From contig JAHBTN010000008.1 of the NCBI GenBank assembly GCA_019638575.1, positions 1 through 64,000 on the forward strand: 64,000 bases of DNA, in the 5' to 3' direction. The position numbers were made by a program, and so were the translations under genes. Under the pieces are notes generated by a model. It saw nothing but the letters and a program-made list of their open reading frames with translations, ran no database searches and was not told the origin of the DNA. This DNA is from Ferruginibacter sp. (GTDB lineage: Bacteria > Bacteroidota > Bacteroidia > Chitinophagales > Chitinophagaceae). Shown in pieces: positions 36,528-44,757 of this stretch (position 1 is its first letter; each line of letters opens with the position of its first letter).

Positions 36528-37007
36528 ATGGCTAATATTGTAAAATATGTATTCATTTTGTTTGTATTACTTGCTTGTAATAGCCTGCAAGCACAAAATA
36601 CAAAGCCTGCTGCATCTAAAACTTTTCAAAAATTTACACCGCCAAAACTTACTACTACCTTGGGTATAAGGTCAGATTCGGTAGTGGTGGCTAAAGAAGA
36701 AGCCGTACAATTGGTTGCTTTGCCGCTAAAAATTACCGACGATAAAAAAAATAATTACAACATATCTTCTTACCAACTCATGTACAAACGTAAGGCCGTT
36801 ACCGAAGATGAGGAAACAGGTAAGGTAACACCCGTTGTAAGCAATGTATCCGATTTGTTTAAAGCAACTCCATTACCCACTCTTTGGAAAAACATTTTAA
36901 AAGAGCAGTTGAAACCGGGCGATGAATTGTTTTTCTTCGACATTATTGTAAAAGATGCACAGGGGCGAATTATGTATGCACCTACATTACGCATAAAAGT
37001 GAAATAA
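36528..37007 (+). CDS. Small secreted protein of unknown function
   Basis: A 159-residue protein with a signal peptide (MANIVKYVFILFVLLACNSLQAQ). The Cys in LLACNSLQAQ is not a good lipobox, so cleavage after AQ is preferred. The rest forms one beta domain (ISSYQLMYKRKAVTEDEE, then LKPGDELFFFDIIVKDAQGRIMYAPTLRIKVK). The last part resembles in layout the C-terminal periplasmic domain of GldM/PorM, the T9SS motor stator, but the similarity is by eye and weak. A -7-like TACTTTCG lies at 36495-36502. The stop overlaps the start of the GNAT gene (TAATG). Confidence 0.75.
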   Translation: MANIVKYVFILFVLLACNSLQAQNTKPAASKTFQKFTPPKLTTTLGIRSDSVVVAKEEAVQLVALPLKITDDKKNNYNISSYQLMYKRKAVTEDEETGKVTPVVSNVSDLFKATPLPTLWKNILKEQLKPGDELFFFDIIVKDAQGRIMYAPTLRIKVK

Positions 37008-37504
37008 TGCTTTCAATTTTAAATGCAGGGATAAACGATATTCCTTTAATTCGCAGGCTCACATTAAGTATTTGGCCACAAACATATAGCAACATCATCA
37101 GCCGGCAGCAAATTGAGTATATGCTTGATATGATGTACAGCCCTGCATCGTTGCAAAAACAGATGGAAGAGGAGGGATGTACATTCATTTTAGTATATGA
37201 TGATAAAGAAGCGGTAGGTTTTGCATCATATAATGAAATAAAACCCGGCACCTGGAAACTGAACAAGATTTATATTTTACCATCGCAACAGGGAAAAGGA
37301 ACCGGCAGGTTTATCATCAACTACATTGTTACCCAAGTAAAAAATAAAGGCGGCAGTTATTTACAACTGCAGGTAAACCGTTATAACAAGGCTGCTTTGT
37401 TTTATGAAAAATTAGGTTTTAAAATAATAGAAACAGCCGATTTTGATATTGGCAATGGTTATTTTATGAATGATTATGTGATGCAACTATCGTTACATGA
37501 ATAA
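37007..37504 (+). CDS. GNAT-family N-acetyltransferase
   Basis: A 165-residue GNAT enzyme. Strand 4 and the acetyl-CoA loop are LNKIYILPSQQGKGTGRFII (Q/R-x-x-G-x-G/A), followed by YLQLQVNRYNKAALFYEKLGFKI, the usual end of the fold. The acceptor is unknown; the layout is like PhnO/RimI-type small-molecule or protein acetylases. It overlaps the preceding gene's stop by one base and so is translated from the same mRNA. A hairpin terminator follows at 37552-37584. Confidence 0.9.
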   Translation: MLSILNAGINDIPLIRRLTLSIWPQTYSNIISRQQIEYMLDMMYSPASLQKQMEEEGCTFILVYDDKEAVGFASYNEIKPGTWKLNKIYILPSQQGKGTGRFIINYIVTQVKNKGGSYLQLQVNRYNKAALFYEKLGFKIIETADFDIGNGYFMNDYVMQLSLHE

Positions 37505-37551
37505 CGTTGCAAGTGTTTGTGTTACTCATTTTATAACATATTAGTGCATAA

Positions 37552-37584
37552 AAAAATATCCGGCTTCAAAAGCCGGATATTTTA
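37552..37584. terminator. Bidirectional hairpin terminator
   Basis: AAATATCCGGCT and AGCCGGATATTT with a TCAAA loop, flanked by A-run and T-run, lie between the convergent GNAT (+) and permease (-) genes. Confidence 0.85.
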
Positions 37585-37601
37585 TCTTTTAAAAACTAAT
37601 C

Positions 37602-39251
37602 TTAATCTTTTTCAGGCCTTCCTAATTTGCTGCCGTAAATAATTAAATGTATCACGGCAAAAATAATTGCAATATAAAGCAAGGTACGGTCGGTATCAAA
37701 ACCGGCAGCATACTGGTGCAAGAAACCAACAATGCCAAGCAGTACACTCATAACAATACCCGATAACCTTGCAGACTTCATGCCTATTCGTGAAGTGGTA
37801 CCATTACCTAAATGGCTGTATTTTGACCCGTACACTAAGTAAATATCAAGACCAATCAACATCCACACCAACAAACGTATCCAAGTATCAGGCGGCAAAA
37901 ACACCATCATGAACAGACAAACTGCTATACCCAAAATTGGAACCAACGGAACAAGCGGTGTTTTAAATGATCTTGGCAAGTCAGGCATTTTTACCCTCAT
38001 CACCCAAATACCAATACATACAAGTATAAAGGCGAATAATGTTCCAATACTTGTCATTTCGCCAACCACCCTTGCAGGTACAAATGCTGCAAATAAACTT
38101 ACAAACAACATAAACAGTAAATTACTTTTTGCCGGTGTTTGTGATTTGGGGTTTACTGTTGAAAATATTTTTGGTATCAATCCATCTTTACTCATGCTAT
38201 AAAAAACCCTGGATTGCCCCATCAGCATTACTAATATAACAGATGAATATCCAAACAGGATGGCAACAATAATGGCACGGTTAAGCCAAGGATAATCCGG
38301 AGTTACCACACCGGTGGCATTTGCTGTACCCATGTGGTCGATGGCAACTGCTACCGGCGCAATACCATCTTTACCTGCAAAAGAGGTGTAATTGGTAACC
38401 CCTGTCATAACATGTGCAAACAGTATATAAAGAATAGTACAAATTAATAATGAGCCAAGAATACCAATGGGCATATCTCTTTTAGGATTTTTGGTTTCCT
38501 GTGCTGCTGTACTAACCGCATCAAAACCAATGTATGCAAAAAATACAATGGCAGCAGCCCTGATTACACCACTAAAACCAAAATCGCCAAAATTGCCGGT
38601 GTTTTCTGGAATGTAAGGTGTATAGTTGGCATTGTTGATATACTTCCATCCTAGGAAAATAAATATAAGTACAACTGAAACCTTAATGGCAACAATGATG
38701 GCATTAACGGTGGCACTTTCTTTTGTTCCTTTAATTAACAATAAACTCATTAATACAATAATGCCCACTGCCGGTAAATTAATAACTCCTCCGTCCCAGG
38801 GGCCTGCTGTTAGAGCATGCGGCAGGTGTATATCAAAACCTTCTAAAAATTTAACCAGGTAACGGCTCCAGCTTATGCCAACAGTGGCGGCACCTACTGC
38901 ATATTCCAATACCAAATCCCATCCAATAATCCAGGCAATAAATTCTCCCATGGTTGCATACGAATAGGTATATGCACTACCGGCAACAGGAATCATAGAT
39001 GCAAACTCGGCATAACACAAACCTGCGAACAGGCATCCTAAAGCAGCAACAACAAATGAAATGGTAATTGCGGGGCCGGCATGATTGGCAGCGGCCATAC
39101 CTGTAATGGAAAATAAACCTGCGCCAATGATTGCGCCAATGCCAAGGGCAACCAATCCGCCGGCGCCAAGGGTACGCTTTAATGTATGCGAACCGGTCTC
39201 AGATGCTTCGTTCAGCAAAACATCCATCGGTTTCTTTACGAAAATACTCAT
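37602..39251 (-). CDS. APC-superfamily amino acid permease (cationic amino acid transporter type)
   Basis: A 549-residue inner-membrane transporter with about 12-14 helices. The start after a short tail (SHTLKRTLGAGGLVALGIGAIIGAGLFSITG) has the unwound TM1 glycine motif GAIIGAGLF of the APC fold. YAEFASMIPVAGSAYTYSYATMGEFIAWIIGWDLVLEYAVG and FAYIGFDAVSTAAQETKNPKRDMP are typical of the CAT/YfnA subgroup. It should take up amino acids by proton coupling or exchange; the specific substrate is not readable. It is divergent from a dicarboxylate/amino-acid symporter across 156 bp. Confidence 0.93.
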   Translation of the reverse strand: MSIFVKKPMDVLLNEASETGSHTLKRTLGAGGLVALGIGAIIGAGLFSITGMAAANHAGPAITISFVVAALGCLFAGLCYAEFASMIPVAGSAYTYSYATMGEFIAWIIGWDLVLEYAVGAATVGISWSRYLVKFLEGFDIHLPHALTAGPWDGGVINLPAVGIIVLMSLLLIKGTKESATVNAIIVAIKVSVVLIFIFLGWKYINNANYTPYIPENTGNFGDFGFSGVIRAAAIVFFAYIGFDAVSTAAQETKNPKRDMPIGILGSLLICTILYILFAHVMTGVTNYTSFAGKDGIAPVAVAIDHMGTANATGVVTPDYPWLNRAIIVAILFGYSSVILVMLMGQSRVFYSMSKDGLIPKIFSTVNPKSQTPAKSNLLFMLFVSLFAAFVPARVVGEMTSIGTLFAFILVCIGIWVMRVKMPDLPRSFKTPLVPLVPILGIAVCLFMMVFLPPDTWIRLLVWMLIGLDIYLVYGSKYSHLGNGTTSRIGMKSARLSGIVMSVLLGIVGFLHQYAAGFDTDRTLLYIAIIFAVIHLIIYGSKLGRPEKD

Positions 39252-39407
39252 GTCAGTTTGTTTTTGTTTAATATAATAAACTGAAAAGTAAGCATAAAAT
39301 CGTTAAATAAATAACCATTGATACATTTTTGATATAATATGGGTACTTACAGGCATTATATATTATATTGCGATTCTGTTTAGATTATTAAAATTATTAG
39401 ATTAAAC

Positions 39408-40868
39408 ATGGCCAAACGTTTCGGTTTTATTTCATTGGGCATATTCACATTACTGGCAATCCTTTATTTTTTGCATTTTGAGAATATTGTTACAATACCC
39501 AACCAGCTTTTATTTGGGCTTCGCTGGGTTTTACTGGCAGCTTTAATTTTATATGCCATCTTTAAACGATCGCTTACCACCTGGATTTTGGTGGCAATGG
39601 CTATAGGAGTGGAAATTGGTTTAGATTTTCCCGATTTTACTCATAACCTAAAATTTCTTAGTACTATATTTTTACGAATGGTAAAAACTATAGTGGCGCC
39701 TCTTTTATTTGGTACGCTGGTGGTAGGTATTGCCAGCCATAGTAATTTAAAACAGGTAGGGCGTATGGGCTGGAAAAGCCTTTTGTATTTTGAAATAGTA
39801 ACAACCATCGCACTCATTATTGGGCTGGGAGTTATTAATTTCACTAAAGCAGGCCATGGTATTACCATCCCGGCAAAACTTGAACTTCCAAAATCTTCCG
39901 AAAAACAATTACAGCAAAAAATTATAACCGTACTTGACAGCGCAGGAGTGCCACACGATAAAAATTTATTGAACATTTTGCCCGATGCACCCGGTAAAGA
40001 CTGGCAAGACCATATCATAGATATCTTCCCTGAAAATATCATTAAATCTGTTTATGAAGGTAATGTATTGCCCATAGTTGTATTTAGTGTTTTATTTGCA
40101 ATTGCACTTGTATTTCTTAAAGAAGAAAAGAAACGGCCCATGGTGGAGTTTGCCGAAAGCCTTTCTGAAACGATGTTTAAGTTTACCAATATGGTCATGT
40201 ACTTTGCACCGTTTGGTGTAGGCGCTGCCATTGCTATAACTGTGGGACACCTGGGTATTGATATTTTAAAAAATCTTGCACTGCTTTTAGTTTCGTTGTA
40301 TGTAGCACTGCTGATATTTATAATGGTTGTTTTTTTACCTATAGCCTGGTATATAAAACTTCCTTTAAAAAAATTCGTGCAAGCTATTAAAGAACCGGTG
40401 TCTATTGCATTTGCAACCACCAGCTCCGATTCGGCTCTGCCGCTGGCTTTAGAGAATATGGAAAAATTTGGTGTGCCCCGTAAAATAGTTTCATTTGTTA
40501 TACCTACCGGTTATACTTTTAATTTAGATGGAACCACATTATACCTTTCGCTTGCTTCCATATTTGTGGCACAGGCTGCAGGTATGCACCTGTCGTTTGG
40601 CGAGCAGGTTATAATTGGCCTTACCCTTATGCTTACCAGTAAAGGTGTGGCTGCTGTGCCAAGAGCATCATTGGTTATTTTAATTGCAACAGCTGCAACA
40701 TTTAACTTTCCTATTTGGCCTATTATGGCTATTTATGGTATTGATGAACTGATGGATATGGCCCGTACTTCGGTAAATGTAATGGGCAACTGCCTGGCCA
40801 GTTGTGTTATTGCTCGCTGGGAGGGCGAGTTTGATGATAAAAAAGCACTGGAGTTTGTACCCGATTAA
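39408..40868 (+). CDS. Dicarboxylate/amino acid:cation symporter (GltP/DctA family)
   Basis: A 486-residue transporter of the DAACS family that would import glutamate, aspartate or C4-dicarboxylates with Na+ or H+. Seen: FLRMVKTIVAPLLFGTLVVGIA, the serine-rich hairpin AFATTSSDSALPLALENM, IPTGYTFNLDGTTLYLSLASIFVAQ, the second hairpin near GVAAVPRASLVIL, and DELMDMARTSVNVMGNCLASCVIARWEG with the substrate-binding Asp/Arg/Asn. An N-terminal extension gives two additional helices before the first standard one. Between TM helices 4 and 5 there is a longer loop (about 150-210) than in GltPh. Confidence 0.94.
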   Translation: MAKRFGFISLGIFTLLAILYFLHFENIVTIPNQLLFGLRWVLLAALILYAIFKRSLTTWILVAMAIGVEIGLDFPDFTHNLKFLSTIFLRMVKTIVAPLLFGTLVVGIASHSNLKQVGRMGWKSLLYFEIVTTIALIIGLGVINFTKAGHGITIPAKLELPKSSEKQLQQKIITVLDSAGVPHDKNLLNILPDAPGKDWQDHIIDIFPENIIKSVYEGNVLPIVVFSVLFAIALVFLKEEKKRPMVEFAESLSETMFKFTNMVMYFAPFGVGAAIAITVGHLGIDILKNLALLLVSLYVALLIFIMVVFLPIAWYIKLPLKKFVQAIKEPVSIAFATTSSDSALPLALENMEKFGVPRKIVSFVIPTGYTFNLDGTTLYLSLASIFVAQAAGMHLSFGEQVIIGLTLMLTSKGVAAVPRASLVILIATAATFNFPIWPIMAIYGIDELMDMARTSVNVMGNCLASCVIARWEGEFDDKKALEFVPD

Positions 40869-40964
40869 TTTTATTGGTACCAATGCAGATTCCTCGTCAA
40901 TAATATTTTAATGAAGAAGTAATTAACAACAAAGTATTTTTAAAAAATACTGCAACCTGTATTT

Positions 40965-41924
40965 ATGATGCGATTTATTTTTTTTGTTTTCTTCCTTTGC
41001 TTTTCTGTTTGCAACCTGTTTGCAAATGATACAGTTACTGTTAAACTAATAAATCAATATAAAAAAGGAATTGGCAATACAAAATTCCTAATCAATAATA
41101 CAGATTACAATACTGATAAAGATGGCATTGTTACTATTTCTTTAGGTACTGATGATTCGTTGCTGATTACAAACGAAGGATATAAAGCAAAAACTGTTGC
41201 TGTAAAAGAGATAAACGATTTGCACCAGGTTGTTTTAAATAAAAAATTTACCTGGACCGACCTGTTAACACCTATGTTTTATATCATTTACGGCGGCCTG
41301 TGGCTGTTGCTATTGATAATTTTTGCCGAAACCGGTTTATTTATAGGTTTTTTCTTCCCCGGCGATTCTTTGTTGTTTGTGGCGGGAATTTTAAGCACGC
41401 CTTTGGTTGATTCTGTTTCTTTAAATACAGGTAGCGATTTTTTAAACCTGATGATTATAGCTGCTTTGTGCACCACAGCGGGTATTTTAGGAAACACAGT
41501 AGGTTATATTACCGGCCGTAAAGTAGGCCCTGCCATGTACAACTGGAAAGACCGGCTGCTGTTTAAACAAAAATACCTGCACCAGGCAAAAGATTTTTAT
41601 GATAAGCATGGTGGCGGGGCAATTGTATTTGCAAGATTTTTACCTTTTATCCGCACATTTGCTCCCATTGTGGCAGGCATAGTGGGCATGAATAAAAAGA
41701 AATTTGGTTTTTACAACATCATCGGATGTATAGCCTGGGTAGTTTCAATGCTATTTATAGGGCATTATCTAAATGCCTTTACAAAAAACCAGTTTGGTAT
41801 CGACCTGGAAAAACATCTTGAAATGATTGTTATAGCCATTGTATTGGTAACTACCGGCCCGGTACTTATAAAATTATTTTTTGGTAAAAAGAAAAAACCG
41901 GTAAATGAATCTGCAAAAATCTAA
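40965..41924 (+). CDS. DedA-family membrane protein with extra N-terminal exported domain
   Basis: A 319-residue protein. The C-terminal 220 residues are a DedA/SNARE-associated (PF09335) protein: ETGLFIGFFFPGDSLLFVAGIL, GILGNTVGYITGRKVG, FYDKHGGGAIVFARFLPFIRTFAPIVAGIVGM with the conserved Arg and F-x-R motifs. These are linked to undecaprenyl phosphate or phospholipid flipping. Ahead of this, residues 1-20 look like a signal peptide and 22-90 (VTVKLINQYKKGIGNTKFLINNTDYNTDKDGIVTI) like a small beta domain of the carboxypeptidase-regulatory type. This head is not part of ordinary DedA proteins. It overlaps the MFS gene by 20 nt. Confidence 0.88.
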   Translation: MMRFIFFVFFLCFSVCNLFANDTVTVKLINQYKKGIGNTKFLINNTDYNTDKDGIVTISLGTDDSLLITNEGYKAKTVAVKEINDLHQVVLNKKFTWTDLLTPMFYIIYGGLWLLLLIIFAETGLFIGFFFPGDSLLFVAGILSTPLVDSVSLNTGSDFLNLMIIAALCTTAGILGNTVGYITGRKVGPAMYNWKDRLLFKQKYLHQAKDFYDKHGGGAIVFARFLPFIRTFAPIVAGIVGMNKKKFGFYNIIGCIAWVVSMLFIGHYLNAFTKNQFGIDLEKHLEMIVIAIVLVTTGPVLIKLFFGKKKKPVNESAKI

Positions 41925-43137
41925 TCAATCTTTATACAGTATTGCAGTAATAGCAGCCGCCCTTGGCTATTTTGTGGATATATACGACCTGTTGCTTTTT
42001 GCTATCATACGTATTGAAAGCCTTGTTTCTTTAGGATTAACTCCCGAACAAATAACTATAGAAGGCGAAGCCATATTACAATGGCAAATGGCAGGCCTGA
42101 TGATTGGGGGAATTATTGCCGGCATTATTGCCGATAAAAAAGGAAGGCTGGCAGTTTTGTTTGGCAGCATTTTATTTTATTCGCTTGCCAATATAGCTAA
42201 TGGCATGGTTACTACCATTGAGCAATATAAAATAATACGCTTTTTAGCTGGCCTTGGTTTGGCAGGCGAACTGGGGGTTGGTATTACTCTTGTATCGGAA
42301 CTTATTCCAAAAGAAAAAAGAGGCATAGCAACATCAATGGTGGCAGGTATTGGTTTAACCGGCGCTGTGGTAGCATTTATTATGAAAGAAAATTTTCATT
42401 GGCGTACTTGTTATTATATTGGCGGTGCACTTGGATTGTTATTATTGTTGCTACGCATTTCTGTTTTTGAATCGGGTATGTTTAAAGAAGTAAGGAAAAT
42501 GGATGTACAGCGTGGAAATTTCATTATGTTGTTTAATAATGCCGACAGGTTTAAAAGATATTTAAGCAGCATACTGATTGGTTTGCCAACATGGTTTGTA
42601 ATTGGCGTACTGGTTGCTTTTTCAAATGAGTTTGGTGTAAGGATGGGCATCAAAGAAAAAATTGATCCCGGCAAGGCAATTATGTATTCGTATGTAGCCA
42701 TATCAATTGGCGATATACTTATCGGGTTTATAAGCCAGTGGTTAAAAAGCCGTAAACTGGCATTGTATCTTTTTTATTTTATCACCGGTTTGTTCATGCT
42801 GTTGTTTTTTACCATACAATGGAATGGCACGGCCGCAAAAATGTATTGGATATGTGCCGGACTTGGCTTTGGCACTGGTTTTTGGGCTATTTTTATTACC
42901 ATGGGTGCCGAGCAGTTTGGCACCAATTTACGGGCAACAGCCGCCACCACCATTCCCAATATGATAAGAGGCATGCTGGCAATTTTTATTATCCCTTTAT
43001 TTAAATGGTTACGCAGCCTTACCGATTATTATACCGGTGGCTGGATGGCAGCTATAATAATTATGGTGATAACTTTGATAGCTGCATATTATACCAAAGA
43101 AACTTTTGGTAAAGATTTAAATTATGTTGAAAAATAA
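41905..43137 (+). CDS. MFS transporter (sugar/metabolite porter type)
   Basis: A 410-residue major-facilitator protein with 12 predicted helices. The loop between TM2 and TM3 reads GIIAGIIADKKGRLAVLFGS, the MFS motif A form, and after TM4 comes GELGVGITLVSELIPKEKRGIATS, like the P-E-x-x-P-x-x-R motif of the sugar porter group (PKEKRG). The substrate is unknown. The start lies 20 nt inside the DedA gene; the next gene begins 3 nt after its stop. DedA, MFS and the GT9 gene are therefore one tight operon, perhaps concerned with envelope glycoconjugates. Confidence 0.88.
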   Translation: MNLQKSNQSLYSIAVIAAALGYFVDIYDLLLFAIIRIESLVSLGLTPEQITIEGEAILQWQMAGLMIGGIIAGIIADKKGRLAVLFGSILFYSLANIANGMVTTIEQYKIIRFLAGLGLAGELGVGITLVSELIPKEKRGIATSMVAGIGLTGAVVAFIMKENFHWRTCYYIGGALGLLLLLLRISVFESGMFKEVRKMDVQRGNFIMLFNNADRFKRYLSSILIGLPTWFVIGVLVAFSNEFGVRMGIKEKIDPGKAIMYSYVAISIGDILIGFISQWLKSRKLALYLFYFITGLFMLLFFTIQWNGTAAKMYWICAGLGFGTGFWAIFITMGAEQFGTNLRATAATTIPNMIRGMLAIFIIPLFKWLRSLTDYYTGGWMAAIIIMVITLIAAYYTKETFGKDLNYVEK

Positions 43138-43140
43138 ACA

Positions 43141-44139
43141 TTGGAAAAATTCCTGATCATACGTTTTTCTTCTATAGGTGATATTGTTTTAACCACACCG
43201 GTAATACGTTGCCTGCGAAAAAAATATCCCGATGCCGAAATTCATTTTCTTACCAAGCATGCGTATAAAAATATCCTGGTTCAAAATCCTTATATCAACA
43301 AAGTACATACACTTGACGATAGTTTTGAGCTGATGCTGCACGAACTTAAGACAGAAGCCTATGACTATATCATCGACCTGCACCATAACCTGCGAACCTT
43401 GCGTATCAAAAGGTTCCTTAAAAAAGTACCCTCTTCTTCATTTAATAAACTGAATATTGAAAAATTCATACTTACAAATTTTAAAATCAATACACTGCCT
43501 GCAAAACATATTGTAGACCGTTATATGGAAACCGTAGCATCGCTGGGTGTGGTTAATGATGGATTAGGGCTTGACTATTTTATTCCTGAAATGGATGAAA
43601 TAAAAAGTGATGATTTGCCTGTATCGCATGTACATGGATATGTGGGTATTGTAATAGGCGCCGCCCTTGCTACAAAAAAATTGCCACTGCATAAATTAAA
43701 AGATTTGTGTGCTGCCATCAATCATCCCATTGTATTGCTGGGCGGCAAGGAAGATTATGAAGATGGAAAAGCAATTGCTGCATTGGATGATATAAAAATT
43801 TACAATGCCTGCGGAAAATTTAATCTCAACGAATCTGCATCGCTGGTAAAAAGTGCTAAATTGATAATTACCCATGATACAGGCCTGATGCACATTGCAG
43901 CCGCTTTGCAAAAACCTGTTATTTCAATTTGGGGCAATACGGTGCCTGCTTTTGGTATGTATCCTTATTACGGAAGTAACAGCAGGCAGCAGTATGATGT
44001 GGTGGAAATAAATAAACTGTGGTGCCGCCCCTGTAGCAAAATCGGGTATAAAAAATGCCCCCGCGGCCACTTTAAATGCATGGAAAAAATTGCTGTTAAC
44101 GATATTGTAAATCTGATGTGGAACAGGATAGGCAAATAA
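43141..44139 (+). CDS. Glycosyltransferase family 9 (heptosyltransferase-like)
   Basis: A 332-residue GT9 enzyme that would add heptose or another sugar to the lipopolysaccharide core on the cytoplasmic face. Seen: FLIIRFSSIGDIVLTTPVIRCLRKKYPDAEIHFLTK, the family start; YDYIIDLHHNLRT; IVLLGGKEDYEDGKAI; and LIITHDTGLMHIAAALQKPVISIWGNT, the nucleotide-sugar site. The start is TTG at 43141, three bases after the MFS stop. A cluster of four Cys near the C-terminus (WCRPCSKIGYKKCPRGHFKC) could bind metal. The sugar donor is not certain. Confidence 0.92.
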   Translation: MEKFLIIRFSSIGDIVLTTPVIRCLRKKYPDAEIHFLTKHAYKNILVQNPYINKVHTLDDSFELMLHELKTEAYDYIIDLHHNLRTLRIKRFLKKVPSSSFNKLNIEKFILTNFKINTLPAKHIVDRYMETVASLGVVNDGLGLDYFIPEMDEIKSDDLPVSHVHGYVGIVIGAALATKKLPLHKLKDLCAAINHPIVLLGGKEDYEDGKAIAALDDIKIYNACGKFNLNESASLVKSAKLIITHDTGLMHIAAALQKPVISIWGNTVPAFGMYPYYGSNSRQQYDVVEINKLWCRPCSKIGYKKCPRGHFKCMEKIAVNDIVNLMWNRIGK

Positions 44140-44175
44140 AATAGAAATTGATTTACATTATCTTGCAACTACTCT

Positions 44176-44757
44176 ATGATAAAGAAATACTTCCTTATTA
44201 TTTTTTGTTTGGTTTCAATTACCGCCCGGGCGCAATTTACTGTAACCATAAAATGGTTACAGGCAGGCCATTTAAATAATAGTGATACCTTATATTATAA
44301 TACTGATAAAAAATTAACCTGGGCCGATTTTAAAGGCAGGCCCGATGCTGCAAGCCCCGCCGCTGCTGTAACAGAATCGGGATTTGGTTACCGGTTAAAC
44401 ATGAATGGGGGTAATAACAGGATAGAAGTGATTGTTACTGTTTTTTGCTATTTTGATAAAAAGAAATCGTGGGTTAAAAAAGATATGGATACAGAATATG
44501 CATTAACTCACGAACAACACCATTATGATATTACTTATATAAATGCCTGCCGGTTTATTAATAAGCTAAAACAAACAACATTCAGCAGGAATAATTACAG
44601 CCGGCTTGTTGAAAAAATTTACAATGAGCATACCGAATCTTTAGGAAATATGCAAGATGCGTATGACGGGCAAACAGCAAACGGGCGAATCAAAAAACAG
44701 CAATTAGCCTGGAATAAAAAAATAGAAGATGAATTGGCAGCCTTAGCTACACATTAA
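44176..44757 (+). CDS. DUF922-like secreted putative metalloprotease
   Basis: A 193-residue exported protein: signal peptide MIKKYFLIIFCLVSITARAQ, then the pattern of DUF922 (KKLTWADFKGRPDAASPAAAVTESGFGY) and EYALTHEQHHYDITYINA. HEQHH fits the zinc-protease motif HExxH, and the family is predicted, not proved, to be a Zn-dependent protease. Location is periplasmic. It follows the GT9 gene by 36 nt on the same strand and overlaps the end of the convergent Nramp gene by 11 nt. Confidence 0.85.
   Translation: MIKKYFLIIFCLVSITARAQFTVTIKWLQAGHLNNSDTLYYNTDKKLTWADFKGRPDAASPAAAVTESGFGYRLNMNGGNNRIEVIVTVFCYFDKKKSWVKKDMDTEYALTHEQHHYDITYINACRFINKLKQTTFSRNNYSRLVEKIYNEHTESLGNMQDAYDGQTANGRIKKQQLAWNKKIEDELAALATH

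Noticed and set aside
44747..44757. Possible gene fusion or error at the overlapping 3' ends of the DUF922-like and Nramp genes
   Set aside because: An 11-nt convergent overlap is ordinary and both proteins end with family-like sequence.
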